Assembly (NCBI GenBank): GCA_011051425.1
Contig: DRLF01000061.1
Coordinates: 1 to 5,518 of the forward strand
Length of the DNA: 5,518 bases
Direction of reading: 5' to 3'
From: Thiolapillus brandeum
GTDB lineage: Bacteria > Pseudomonadota > Gammaproteobacteria > Chromatiales > Chromatiaceae
Position 1 is the first letter of the stretch; the number at the start of each line of letters is the position of its first letter. Below the pieces are notes generated by a model. It did no database searches. It saw only the letters and a program-made list of their open reading frames with translations, and had not been told where the DNA came from. The position numbers were made by a program, and so were the translations under genes. Below, in pieces: positions 1-5,518 of this stretch.

Positions 1-746
1 AAATGAACCTGACCGACACGGGCAAGGTTTATTATCAGGATTGCGTCAGGATACTGGATGAAATCCTGGAGACAGAGCTGGCAGCAGGCCAGGCTCATGG
101 TACCCTGAAAGGGAAACTGAAGGTTGCGCTGCCATCCTCCTTCGGACTGATGCATATCGGCCCGGCCATCAACGAATTTTTACAGGCGCATCCACAAATC
201 AGGTTTGAGCTGGACTTCAATGACCGGGAGGTGGATCTGATGCAGGAAGGTTTTGATCTGGCCATCCGCATAGCCAATTTGCCGGACTCAAGCCTGATCG
301 CCCGCCGAATAGCGCCCATTGAAAGCCTGCTTTGCGCCAGTCCGGCATACCTCGAGCGTATGGGAACACCACAATCTCCGGAAGAACTGATTCATCATCA
401 ATGTATGGTGTATTCACTCCTACGGAATTTCGAATCCTGGCGCCTGATCAATCCGGAGGGGCAGAAAATCAGGGTAAAACTGCAGCCGTACCTGATCGCT
501 TCCTCAGGTGAATACCTGTTAGAGGCGACAGTCGAGGGCCACGGTATTGCATTGCTACCTACATTCATCGCACATCGGGAAATAGAAAGAGGCTCCCTGG
601 TCACTCTGTTCAGCGAGTACCGCTCACCCCGGCTGAATGCCTATACCATTTACCCTCAAACCCGGTACCTTTCACAACGGGTCCGGGCTTTCGTTGATTT
701 CCTGGTTGAAAGATTTCAAGGGACACCTTACTGGGACAACTACTGA
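1..746 (+). CDS. LysR-type transcriptional regulator, CrgA-like (5' end outside window)
   Basis: This is the C-terminal part of a LysR-type transcriptional activator/repressor, a cytoplasmic DNA-binding protein that senses a small effector. The frame is open from the first base, and the first visible Met (base 3) sits in the stretch MNLTDTGKVYYQDC. That stretch matches the end of the LysR DNA-binding domain (usually 'LTxxGxxYY'), so the Met is internal. About 55-60 N-terminal residues with the helix-turn-helix are off the left edge. Counting from that Met, residues about 13-30 form the linker helix and about 35-240 form the periplasmic-binding-protein-like effector domain. EGFDLAIRI, LPDSSLIARR and the ending ERFQGTPYWD are typical of the CrgA-like subgroup. 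The gene ends normally at TGA 744-746. Its target and effector are not visible; any divergently transcribed partner would lie to the left. The transposase remnant downstream has not obviously damaged it. Confidence 0.93.
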   Translation, partial: MNLTDTGKVYYQDCVRILDEILETELAAGQAHGTLKGKLKVALPSSFGLMHIGPAINEFLQAHPQIRFELDFNDREVDLMQEGFDLAIRIANLPDSSLIARRIAPIESLLCASPAYLERMGTPQSPEELIHHQCMVYSLLRNFESWRLINPEGQKIRVKLQPYLIASSGEYLLEATVEGHGIALLPTFIAHREIERGSLVTLFSEYRSPRLNAYTIYPQTRYLSQRVRAFVDFLVERFQGTPYWDNY

Positions 747-801
747 TACAGGTAACGCCGGCCTGAACCGGGATGATTGCAACAATCCGGGACACCTTAC
801 T
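720..801. repeat. 13-bp direct repeat pair (720-732 and 789-801)
   Basis: The sequence GGGACACCTTACT occurs exactly at 720-732, inside the last codons of the LysR gene, and again at 789-801, at the start of the transposase remnant. The two copies are offset by 69 bp. The first copy encodes the G-T-P-Y part of a family-typical C-terminus, so it is probably native there. The second could be a small duplication or a chance match. Confidence 0.4.
768..791. repeat. Imperfect palindrome downstream of lysR-type gene
   Basis: Arms CCgGGAT (768-774) and ATCCgGG (785-791) can pair with one G-G mismatch across a 10-nt centre that itself contains the self-complementary TTGCAA. It lies 22 bp after the LysR stop. 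No T-run follows on the plus strand, so it is a poor intrinsic terminator. It may be part of the degraded mobile-element boundary or a REP-like piece. Confidence 0.3.
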
Positions 802-1202
802 CACCACGCAGCGAGAGCAGACAGAAGCATCATTTCAAGGCCTTGCGTGACAGCACATCAAAAACCGCCCGCGCCAGGGAGATCAAGAAGTTCACCATGT
901 CCCTGTGGCACTATGTCAGCAAGACGTGGGCACCCAAAGGCTGACAGCGGTGGCTATCCTGGGCAATACCTAGCCGCCTGAGCCTATCAAGGGTGTCGCC
1001 AAGACGATCAAGGAACACTTGTGGGGGCATCTTGAATGCGGTTGTCCTGAAAGTCAGTAACGGTCCAGCAGAAGGACTGAATAGTCGGATCAAAACGATC
1101 AAAGTACGCAGAAGAGGCTCCCGCAACAAAGAGCGGTTTGCCAATACCATTTACTTCCATCTTGGCGGCCTGGATCTTTGCCCTGAAGAGATTACTAGAT
1201 GA
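801..1202 (+). pseudogene. ISL3-family transposase, C-terminal remnant with stop and frameshifts
   Basis: This is the decayed 3' third of an ISL3-family DDE transposase. Read in the frame of base 834, it gives FKALRDSTSKTARA and MSLWHYVSKTW, then a TGA at 942-944 where related proteins have Trp (KGW), then QRWLSWA. A one-base loss near 978-981 moves the coding frame: EPIKGVAKTIKEHLWG reads from 980. An extra G in the run 1023-1027 restores the first frame for ILNAVVLKVSNGPAEGLNSR, the K/R-rich stretch after it, and FANTIYFHLGGLDL, ending at TGA 1200-1202. The AEGLN motif (Glu at 1071-1073) holds the third acidic catalytic residue of the family. Usual length is about 400 residues, and the N-terminal two-thirds, with the two catalytic Asp, is absent. 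The stretch 1203-1240 after the stop may contain the old right end of the element, but I cannot define an inverted repeat with no left partner. Confidence 0.85.
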
Positions 1203-1262
1203 CGGCTGCAAACCCGATCAGGGGAAGATCCCGGATTCTATTTGCCAATGTAATAGTGAGTT

Positions 1263-1281
1263 CCTCAGGCAACCCTTGAGG
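1263..1281 (-). terminator. Weak hairpin just after the MocR-type gene
   Basis: CCTCA (1263-1267) pairs with TGAGG (1277-1281) around a 9-nt loop, starting 2 bp beyond the stop codon of the leftward regulator gene. The sequence following on the minus strand (AACTCACTATTA) is not T-rich. It could help end transcription but lacks the U-tract of a standard intrinsic terminator. Confidence 0.25.
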
Positions 1282-1283
1282 AT

Positions 1284-2702
1284 CTATCGCATCGCATCTG
1301 CCATCCGTCCCACGGTCATCAACGCCCTGTCGAGTACATCATTCCACGGCTGCGCGCAGTTGAGGCGGATACAGTTGCGGTATTTGCCAGAGGCGGAAAA
1401 AATCGTACCCGGTGCGATGCTGATGCGTTGTTCCAGCGCCTGTTGACACAGGCTCAGGGCATCGACGGCCTTCGGCAGTTCCACCCAGATCACAAAGCCG
1501 CCCCGGGGTTGGGTGACACGTGTGCCTTCGGGGAAGTACTTGCTCACGGCGCGGGTCATGAGGGTTACCTGACGGGCATAGGCGCTGCGAACCTGACGCA
1601 GATGGCGGTCATAGCCTCCGTGGTGCAGGAAATCGGCCACGGCCAGTTGCGACAGGGTCGGCGCGGCCAGACTGGTGACATATTTCAGGTATTCGATCTG
1701 TTCCTGCCAGCGGCCAGGCAGCATCCAGCCAACACGCAGCCCGGGTGACAGCGTCTTGGAAAACGAAGCGCAGTAGATGACCCCGCCCGTCTCATCATAG
1801 GCGCGTAGCGCCTGGGGACGTTCACCCTCGAATCCCAGATCGCCATAGATGTCGTCTTCGATGAGTGGAATCTCATGGCTTGCCAATAACGCTACCAGCG
1901 CCTGTTTCTTGTCCGGCGGCATAATACTGCCCAGTGGGTTGCTGAAATTGGCGGTCAGCACGCAGGCCTTGACCGGCCACTTGTCCAGCGCCAGTTCCAG
2001 CGCCTCGACACTGATACCGGTGGCCGGATCGGTGGGAATCTCCAGCGCCCGCATGCCCAGTGACTCGATCGCCTGCAGCAGACCATAGAAACTGGGAGAT
2101 TCGATGGCCACCACATCGCCTTTTTTGGCCACCGCCCGCAGTGCCAGAATCAACGCTTCCTGACAACCACTGGTGATGACGATGTCATCCGGACTCACGC
2201 GACAACCGGCCTCCAGCATGCGGCGTGCGATCTGTCGGCGCAGCTCGGGGCTGCCCGGCGGAAACTGATAGGTAGCCAACCGGTCTCCGCCGGCACGGGC
2301 GGCGGCACTCAGGGCACGTTGAATGGGGCGGGCCGGCAGAAATTCCGGCGACGGTACCGCGGCCCCCAGTTGTACGCAATCCGGCTCATTGGCCGTCTGC
2401 ACCAAACGCAACACCAGTTCCTGACCAGTGACCGGTACCGGCCTGACGGTGGGACGGGAAATACCGGGTGGTTCGGGCTGTGGCCAGAACGGCACGCGCA
2501 CGTAGTAGCCGGAACGCGGGCGCGCCTCGATGAGGCCATCATCTTCCAGCAAGCGTTGCGCCTGAACAATGGTGGAGATACTCACTTCAAACTGGCGTGC
2601 CAGTCGGCGCACACCGGGCAGGCGGTCACCCGGCCGATAGAGGCCTTCGTCGATCTGCCCGGCAAGCTGCTTTGCTACACGTTCATACAGTTTGTTTGCC
2701 AT
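1284..2702 (-). CDS. MocR-family regulator: GntR winged helix fused to aminotransferase-like domain
   Basis: This is a cytoplasmic transcription factor of the MocR subgroup of GntR, 472 residues, close to the usual 450-500. Residues 1-70 are the winged helix (RPGDRLPGVRRLA at 23-35, ARPRSGYYV at 60-68), followed by a linker to about 105. The rest is a fold-type I aminotransferase-like domain that binds pyridoxal phosphate. It has TSGCQEAL (177-184), the NPLG loop with Asn255, EDDIY (282-286), the Schiff-base lysine Lys316 in SFSKTL, and the carboxylate-binding arginine Arg446 in IRLNC. All PLP residues I can check are intact, so it probably senses PLP plus an amino compound; in known members such as GabR and PdxR the ligand controls DNA binding. 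I chose the ATG at 2700-2702 because the family begins near MANKLYERVAKQL. A longer frame to 2768 would add 22 hydrophobic residues atypical of the family and would cover the operator region. A weak GAGG lies 11 nt upstream. It is divergent from the PhzF-like operon and is its likely regulator. Confidence 0.94.
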   Translation of the reverse strand: MANKLYERVAKQLAGQIDEGLYRPGDRLPGVRRLARQFEVSISTIVQAQRLLEDDGLIEARPRSGYYVRVPFWPQPEPPGISRPTVRPVPVTGQELVLRLVQTANEPDCVQLGAAVPSPEFLPARPIQRALSAAARAGGDRLATYQFPPGSPELRRQIARRMLEAGCRVSPDDIVITSGCQEALILALRAVAKKGDVVAIESPSFYGLLQAIESLGMRALEIPTDPATGISVEALELALDKWPVKACVLTANFSNPLGSIMPPDKKQALVALLASHEIPLIEDDIYGDLGFEGERPQALRAYDETGGVIYCASFSKTLSPGLRVGWMLPGRWQEQIEYLKYVTSLAAPTLSQLAVADFLHHGGYDRHLRQVRSAYARQVTLMTRAVSKYFPEGTRVTQPRGGFVIWVELPKAVDALSLCQQALEQRISIAPGTIFSASGKYRNCIRLNCAQPWNDVLDRALMTVGRMADAMR

Positions 2703-2721
2703 GGATAACCACGCCTCAACA

Positions 2722-2754
2722 AGTACAGTTACTTTTATGAATAGCAGTACAGTT
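2722..2754 (-). promoter_or_regulatory. Two identical 9-bp operator-like repeats, mocR-proximal
   Basis: AGTACAGTT occurs exactly at 2722-2730 and 2746-2754, 24 bp apart (AACTGTACT read on the minus strand). They lie 20-52 bp upstream of the MocR start codon. One copy falls within and one next to a candidate minus-strand promoter, which is a suitable position for autoregulation. Confidence 0.5.
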
Positions 2755-2762
2755 TTATACAA
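2734..2762 (-). promoter_or_regulatory. Candidate promoter for the MocR-type gene
   Basis: On the minus strand, TTGTAT (2757-2762) and CATAAA (2734-2739) are separated by 17 bp and resemble sigma-70 -35 and -10 boxes weakly. The repeat at 2746-2754 lies in the spacer. Another TATAAA (2754-2759) exists but has no good -35 at the right distance. Confidence 0.3.
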
Positions 2763-2766
2763 TAAC

Positions 2767-2837
2767 AATCTGTATCGCTTCTTTTTTATTCTAACTGAAT
2801 CTGTACTTGATTGTTAACACACTTTAATCTGTACAGA
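2767..2837 (+). promoter_or_regulatory. Three operator-like repeats, phzF-proximal
   Basis: AATCTGTAT (2767-2775), AATCTGTAC (2798-2806) and AATCTGTAC (2826-2834) form direct repeats with start-to-start spacings of 31 and 28 bp, close to whole turns of the helix. The last copy is embedded in a perfect 10-bp palindrome, TCTGTACAGA, at 2828-2837. They are in inverted orientation to the two copies nearer the regulator gene and overlap the candidate promoter of the rightward operon. Confidence 0.55.
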
Positions 2838-2842
2838 ATACA
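2807..2842 (+). promoter_or_regulatory. Candidate promoter for the phzF-like operon
   Basis: Two overlapping sigma-70-like readings are possible. One is TTGATT (2807-2812), 17 bp, TGTACA (2830-2835). The other is TTAACA (2814-2819), 17 bp, AATACA (2837-2842), which leaves a leader of about 20 nt. Both have weak -10 boxes, as expected of an activator-dependent promoter. Both overlap the repeats at 2798-2806 and 2826-2837, so a bound regulator would directly affect RNA polymerase. Confidence 0.35.
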
Positions 2843-2871
2843 AAAACCAACTTCAGGCAGTGAACACAACC

Positions 2872-3669
2872 ATGAACAAACCGCTTCCACTCTTTCAGGT
2901 CGATGCCTTCACCGAGCATCCCTTTTCCGGCAATCCCGCCGCCGTCTGCCTGCTGGACCGCGAACGAAACACCGATTGGCTGCAGGCCGTGGCGGCAGAG
3001 ATGAATCTCAGCGAGACCGCTTTTCTCCTAGAACAAGCCGATGGTTTCGGGCTGCGCTGGTTCACACCGACCACGGAGGTGGATCTGTGCGGCCACGCTA
3101 CACTGGCGGCGGCGCACGTACTTTGGGAGCACGGTCTGCTGACGCCCGAGACAACAGCCCGCTTTCACACCCGCAGTGGACTGTTGCGCGCCACGCGCAG
3201 CAACGGGATGATCGAGCTGGATTTTCCGGCCACACCGGCGGAGCCGGCCGCGGAGCCCCCCGGACTACTTGCCGCCCTGGGTCTCGACAAGGGCGACATC
3301 TACCGCAGTCGCTTCGACTATCTGGTGGTTGTCGACCATGAAGCCGTGGTACGCACCTTGAGGCCTGACTTTCCCGCTCTGGGCCTGGTTGAGGCCCGTG
3401 GCATTATGGTCACGGCCCGATCCGATGACCCGGCCTATGATTTCATCTCCCGCTTCTTCGCCCCCGCAGCAGGCGTCAATGAAGACCCGGTCACCGGTTC
3501 CGCCCATTGCACCCTGGCGCCCTGGTGGGCGCTGCAGCTGAGCAAACCATCCATGACCGCCTTTCAGGCATCTAAACGAGGTGGCGTCATCAAGCTCAGT
3601 CTGCAGGATGACCGGGTGTACCTCAGTGGACGGGCTGTCACTATTTTTACCGGAGAACTTCATGCCTGA
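2872..3669 (+). CDS. PhzF-family isomerase/epimerase-like protein
   Basis: This is a cytoplasmic protein of the PhzF/YddE family (diaminopimelate-epimerase-like fold), 265 residues, in the usual 260-300 range. PhzF itself isomerises dihydro-3-hydroxyanthranilate in phenazine synthesis, but most family members have unknown substrates and no other phenazine gene is seen here. The N-terminal half holds FQVDAFTEHPFSGNPAAV (8-25), the catalytic glutamate in SET (Glu48) and DLCGHATLAAAHVLWEHG (71-88). The C-terminal half holds GVNEDPVTGSAHC (201-213). Glu48, His75 and Asp205 match the active-site Glu, His and Asp of PhzF, so it is probably active. I start at ATG 2872, which follows a weak AGG at 2855-2857. 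A GTG at 2860 would add only four residues but has no usable ribosome site. It is the first gene of a rightward operon and overlaps the next by 8 bp, so its product likely works with the aminotransferase. Confidence 0.93.
   Translation: MNKPLPLFQVDAFTEHPFSGNPAAVCLLDRERNTDWLQAVAAEMNLSETAFLLEQADGFGLRWFTPTTEVDLCGHATLAAAHVLWEHGLLTPETTARFHTRSGLLRATRSNGMIELDFPATPAEPAAEPPGLLAALGLDKGDIYRSRFDYLVVVDHEAVVRTLRPDFPALGLVEARGIMVTARSDDPAYDFISRFFAPAAGVNEDPVTGSAHCTLAPWWALQLSKPSMTAFQASKRGGVIKLSLQDDRVYLSGRAVTIFTGELHA
3652..3655 (+). promoter_or_regulatory. Ribosome binding site deciding the aminotransferase start
   Basis: GGAG lies 6 nt before ATG 3662, inside the end of the phzF-like gene. It supports that start over an in-frame upstream ATG at 3581, which would add 27 residues without similarity to the family and a long overlap. 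Confidence 0.65.
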
Positions 3670-4549
3670 CTCGACCCGTTTCTGGATCAACGGCCAGTTA
3701 CGGCCGGAACGCGAAGCCGTGATACCGGTGACAGATCACGGGCTGCTCTATGGGGATGGCGTTTTCGAAGGCATTCGTTTTTATCATCGACACCCCTTTC
3801 GGCTGGCTGCCCATTTACAACGCCTGGCCAATTCCTGCCAGGCCATCCGGCTGGGTTTGCCCTACACCCAAGCGCAGCTGACCGAAGCCGTGAATGAGAT
3901 TATCGCGGCCTTCCCGGAGGAGAACGGATACCTGCGTCTCATGGTGACCCGTGGACCGGGCCCCATGGGACTGAACCCGGCGGGATGCACGCAACCCAAT
4001 GTCATTCTTATTGCCACCCGGTTGGAAATGGTTCACCCGGAACTGCGCAATGAGGGTATCCGCGTGATTGTCGCCAGCACCCGGCGGCTGCCGGCTGACG
4101 GGCTTGATCCCAGAATCAAGAGTCTCAATTACCTCAACCACATCCTCGCCCGCATGGAAGCGACCCAGGCCGGTGTTGAAGAAGCCATATTGTTGAACAG
4201 CCAGGGCCGGGTTGCGGAAGGCAGCGCAGAAAACATCTATATCGTCCAGGACGGCCATCTCGCCACGCCACGACTGGCGGATGGCGCCCTGGCTGGCATC
4301 ACCCGTGGCGTCATCCTGGAACTGGCTGGGGAGCTGGGCATCCATACCCGGGAAGTACCGCTCACACCTTACGATCTATACACCGCGGATGAATGTTTCC
4401 TGAGCGGCACCGGTGCAGAACTCATCCCGGTACGAGAAGTGGATGGCCGCGCCCTGCGTAACCGCCCGGGACCGGTATTTTCCGCCCTGGCCGACGCCTT
4501 TCAGGAACAAGTGGAGAAGGAATGCAAACCCAAGGAGTCCGTATCATGA
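3662..4549 (+). CDS. ilvE: Class IV aminotransferase, branched-chain (IlvE) type
   Basis: This is a cytoplasmic fold-type IV PLP enzyme, 295 residues, typical of branched-chain amino-acid transaminases, which exchange an amino group between Val/Leu/Ile and 2-oxoglutarate. Visible motifs are FWINGQL (7-13), DHGLLYGDGVFEGIRFY (25-41), the Schiff-base lysine Lys153 in RIKSLNYLNHILA, EGSAENIYIV (186-195) with Glu186 facing the PLP ring nitrogen, GALAGITRG (208-216) and ECFLSGTGAELIPV (244-257). The IKSLNYLN and SGTGAELIPV signatures favour IlvE over aminodeoxychorismate lyase (PabC) or D-alanine transaminase, though these share the fold and only assay can fix the substrate. The start ATG overlaps the phzF-like gene by 8 bp and has a good GGAG. 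The end overlaps the next gene in ATGA. Placed in a MocR-facing operon rather than among ilv genes, it may be a specialised paralogue acting on the same compound as the PhzF-like enzyme (inference). Confidence 0.9.
   Translation: MPDSTRFWINGQLRPEREAVIPVTDHGLLYGDGVFEGIRFYHRHPFRLAAHLQRLANSCQAIRLGLPYTQAQLTEAVNEIIAAFPEENGYLRLMVTRGPGPMGLNPAGCTQPNVILIATRLEMVHPELRNEGIRVIVASTRRLPADGLDPRIKSLNYLNHILARMEATQAGVEEAILLNSQGRVAEGSAENIYIVQDGHLATPRLADGALAGITRGVILELAGELGIHTREVPLTPYDLYTADECFLSGTGAELIPVREVDGRALRNRPGPVFSALADAFQEQVEKECKPKESVS
4532..4537 (+). promoter_or_regulatory. Strong ribosome binding site for the DinB-like gene
   Basis: AAGGAG sits 8 nt before ATG 4546, within the last codons of the aminotransferase gene. 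It favours this start over an in-frame ATG at 4522 and suggests efficient translation coupled to the upstream gene through the ATGA overlap. Confidence 0.75.
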
Positions 4550-5085
4550 CCCGTACAGTGAACCAGGCGCGAAAATCGCAATTTGTCATTCAGAATCACT
4601 ACAACCAATGGATGAACCAGAAACTCTATGCCGTGTGCAAAGAAGTCCCTGACAAGACGCGCAAAAAGGATATGGGGGCTTTTTTTCATTCCATCCACGG
4701 CACACTCAACCATCTGCTACTGGGCGACCGGCTCTGGATGGGACGCTTCACCGACACGGCATTCCTGGTTGAATCGCTGGATCAGGAACTGCATAGCGAC
4801 TTCGAGGCACTATGGAAAGCGAGAACTGAAACGGATACTGTCATCGATTCATGGATCGACGCGTTGAGCGAAAGCGACCTTGACCGGATCATTACTTTTC
4901 AAGCGGTTGTCACACAACAGACTCATCGCTTCCGGCTGGCCGATGCACTCACGCATTTCTTCCACCACCAGACACATCACCGCGGCCAAATCACCACGCT
5001 GCTATCTCAACTCGGTTGTTACTTCGGCGTCACCGACATGATGTGGATGCCGGGTATCGAGATCGTCAACCTGCCGGAAAAATAG
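4546..5085 (+). CDS. DinB/YfiT-family four-helix putative metalloprotein
   Basis: This 179-residue cytoplasmic protein belongs to the DinB/YfiT-like superfamily (four-helix bundle, usual length 150-180), whose members bind a divalent metal with three histidines. Some relatives in Gram-positive bacteria are thiol-dependent S-transferases; the role in Proteobacteria is mostly unknown. The helix-1 motif HYNQWMNQKLY (18-28) is family-typical. The likely ligands are His56 in LNHLLLGDRLW and His141 and His145 in FFHHQTHHRGQIT. All three are present, so metal binding is likely. The start ATG overlaps the preceding stop (ATGA) and has a strong AAGGAG, so it is co-translated with the aminotransferase. 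The name DinB refers to a DNA-damage-inducible Bacillus protein and not to DNA polymerase IV. I see no LexA site here. Its function in an amino-acid operon is unclear. Confidence 0.88.
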   Translation: MTRTVNQARKSQFVIQNHYNQWMNQKLYAVCKEVPDKTRKKDMGAFFHSIHGTLNHLLLGDRLWMGRFTDTAFLVESLDQELHSDFEALWKARTETDTVIDSWIDALSESDLDRIITFQAVVTQQTHRFRLADALTHFFHHQTHHRGQITTLLSQLGCYFGVTDMMWMPGIEIVNLPEK

Positions 5086-5121
5086 CAGCAAATCACAAAC
5101 CGGAAACTGACCACCTGAAAC

Positions 5122-5518
5122 ATGAACATCTACGAATCAATCATGCTGTTTTTTATCCTGGCCACCCTGGCCGCTTTACCAAGCACTAGCGTGGCGCTGG
5201 TCGTTACACGATCTGCAACTCTAGGCGTAGCAGACGGCATTGCTGTCACATCCGGCATTGTTGTCGGTGATCTGGTATTTGTTTTGCTGGCGCTCCTTGG
5301 CCTGTCCGTTATTGCTAAAACCCTAGGAAATCTATTCCTGACAATCAAATACCTGGGCGGCGCCTATTTGATATGGATAGGGATCACCCTGTGGCTGAGC
5401 CCAAACAAGACAAGCATGGCTGTCAAACAACGCCCCCTGCGCAGCCTTATGGGAAGCTTCCTGGCGGGACTGTTTCTGACAATGGGCGACGTAAAAGCCA
5501 TCATCTTTTATATCAGCC
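5122..5518 (+). CDS. LysE/RhtB-family amino-acid exporter (3' end outside window)
   Basis: This is an inner-membrane exporter of the LysE/RhtB type, which expels amino acids or related metabolites using the proton gradient. The window shows the first 132 residues of an expected 200-210, and the frame is still open at the right edge. Hydrophobic segments lie at about 5-28, 38-64, 70-92 and 111-132. Family features are ALPSTSVALVVTRSATLG (18-35), the GIVVGDLVFVLLALLGL stretch (45-61), IKYLGGAYLIWIGITLW (75-91) and GSFLAGLFLTMGDVKAIIF (111-129), the last corresponding to the 'NPKA' region of many relatives. I start at ATG 5122; the ribosome site is weak, and a second Met at residue 8 is possible. 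It lies 36 bp after the DinB-like gene with no terminator visible, so it may belong to the same operon. Its codons look somewhat more AT-rich than those of the genes before it, by eye. Confidence 0.9.
   Translation, partial: MNIYESIMLFFILATLAALPSTSVALVVTRSATLGVADGIAVTSGIVVGDLVFVLLALLGLSVIAKTLGNLFLTIKYLGGAYLIWIGITLWLSPNKTSMAVKQRPLRSLMGSFLAGLFLTMGDVKAIIFYIS

Larger units (their letters stand above)
2703..2871. promoter_or_regulatory. Divergent promoter/operator region between mocR-type and phzF-like genes
   Basis: This 169-bp AT-rich stretch separates two divergent genes and stands out from its GC-rich flanks. It contains five copies of a CTGTA(C/T) core: GTACAG at 2723-2728 and 2747-2752 (minus orientation), and CTGTAT at 2770-2775, CTGTAC at 2801-2806 and CTGTAC at 2829-2834 (plus orientation). 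By chance a 6-mer pair like this is expected only a few times in the whole window. The arrangement fits MocR regulators, which commonly bind repeated sites between their own gene and a divergent target. That they bind here is inference. Confidence 0.7.

Noticed and set aside
720..746. The C-terminus of the LysR-type protein altered by insertion of the 13-bp repeat element
   Set aside because: The ending ERFxxxPYWD is typical of CrgA-like LysR proteins, so these codons are native.
637..981. 114-residue plus-strand open frame spanning the end of the LysR-type gene and the IS remnant
   Set aside because: It runs out of frame with both the regulator and the transposase similarity and looks non-coding.
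2319..2708. 129-residue plus-strand open frame opposite the MocR-type gene
   Set aside because: It lies entirely antisense to a well-supported gene and shows no recognisable family motif.
2703..2768. N-terminal extension of the MocR-type protein to an ATG at 2768
   Set aside because: It would add 22 residues unlike the family, through the repeat-rich promoter region; the family start fits ATG 2700-2702.
2872..3669. A phenazine biosynthesis locus, from the PhzF similarity
   Set aside because: No other phz genes are present, and most PhzF-family proteins occur outside phenazine pathways.
3815..4345. 176-residue minus-strand open frame opposite the aminotransferase
   Set aside because: It is a shadow of a gene with a full set of PLP motifs, and its product has no recognisable motif.
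4553..4558. A sixth GTACAG core at the start of the DinB-like gene
   Set aside because: A few isolated copies of this 6-mer are expected by chance in a window of this size, and it lies inside coding sequence with no partner site.

Overview
This window looks like the chromosome of a Gammaproteobacterium. It is moderately GC-rich (estimated by eye), has tightly packed genes with overlapping starts, and carries protein families common in that class: a CrgA-type LysR regulator, a MocR regulator and an ISL3-family transposase remnant. The genus cannot be told from the sequence. I see no rRNA, tRNA, CRISPR array or replication origin.

Left part (1-1283). The 3' part of a LysR-type regulator enters from the left edge and stops at 746. 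About 55 bp after it begins a decayed ISL3-family transposase fragment (about 801-1202). It carries an in-frame stop and two frameshifts that cancel each other, and the 5' two-thirds of the gene is missing. A 13-bp direct repeat and an imperfect palindrome lie between the two genes.

Central part (1284-2871). A complete MocR/GntR-type regulator (winged helix fused to a fold-type I aminotransferase-like domain) reads leftward. It is separated from the rightward genes by a 169-bp AT-rich divergent promoter region. This region holds five copies of a CTGTA(C/T) core, two in one orientation and three in the other, which I read as the likely MocR operator array.

Right part (2872-5518). A PhzF-family isomerase/epimerase-like gene overlaps a class IV (branched-chain type) aminotransferase gene by 8 bp. 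That gene overlaps a DinB/YfiT-like four-helix metalloprotein gene by 4 bp. After 36 bp without an obvious terminator follows a LysE/RhtB-type amino-acid exporter gene, cut by the right edge. A PLP-sensing regulator, a PhzF-like enzyme, a PLP transaminase and an amino-acid exporter together suggest a small module that converts and exports an amino acid or analogue. The substrate is unknown, and this interpretation is inference. I see no clearly new class of system; the MocR operator array and the operon it faces are the most interesting items.
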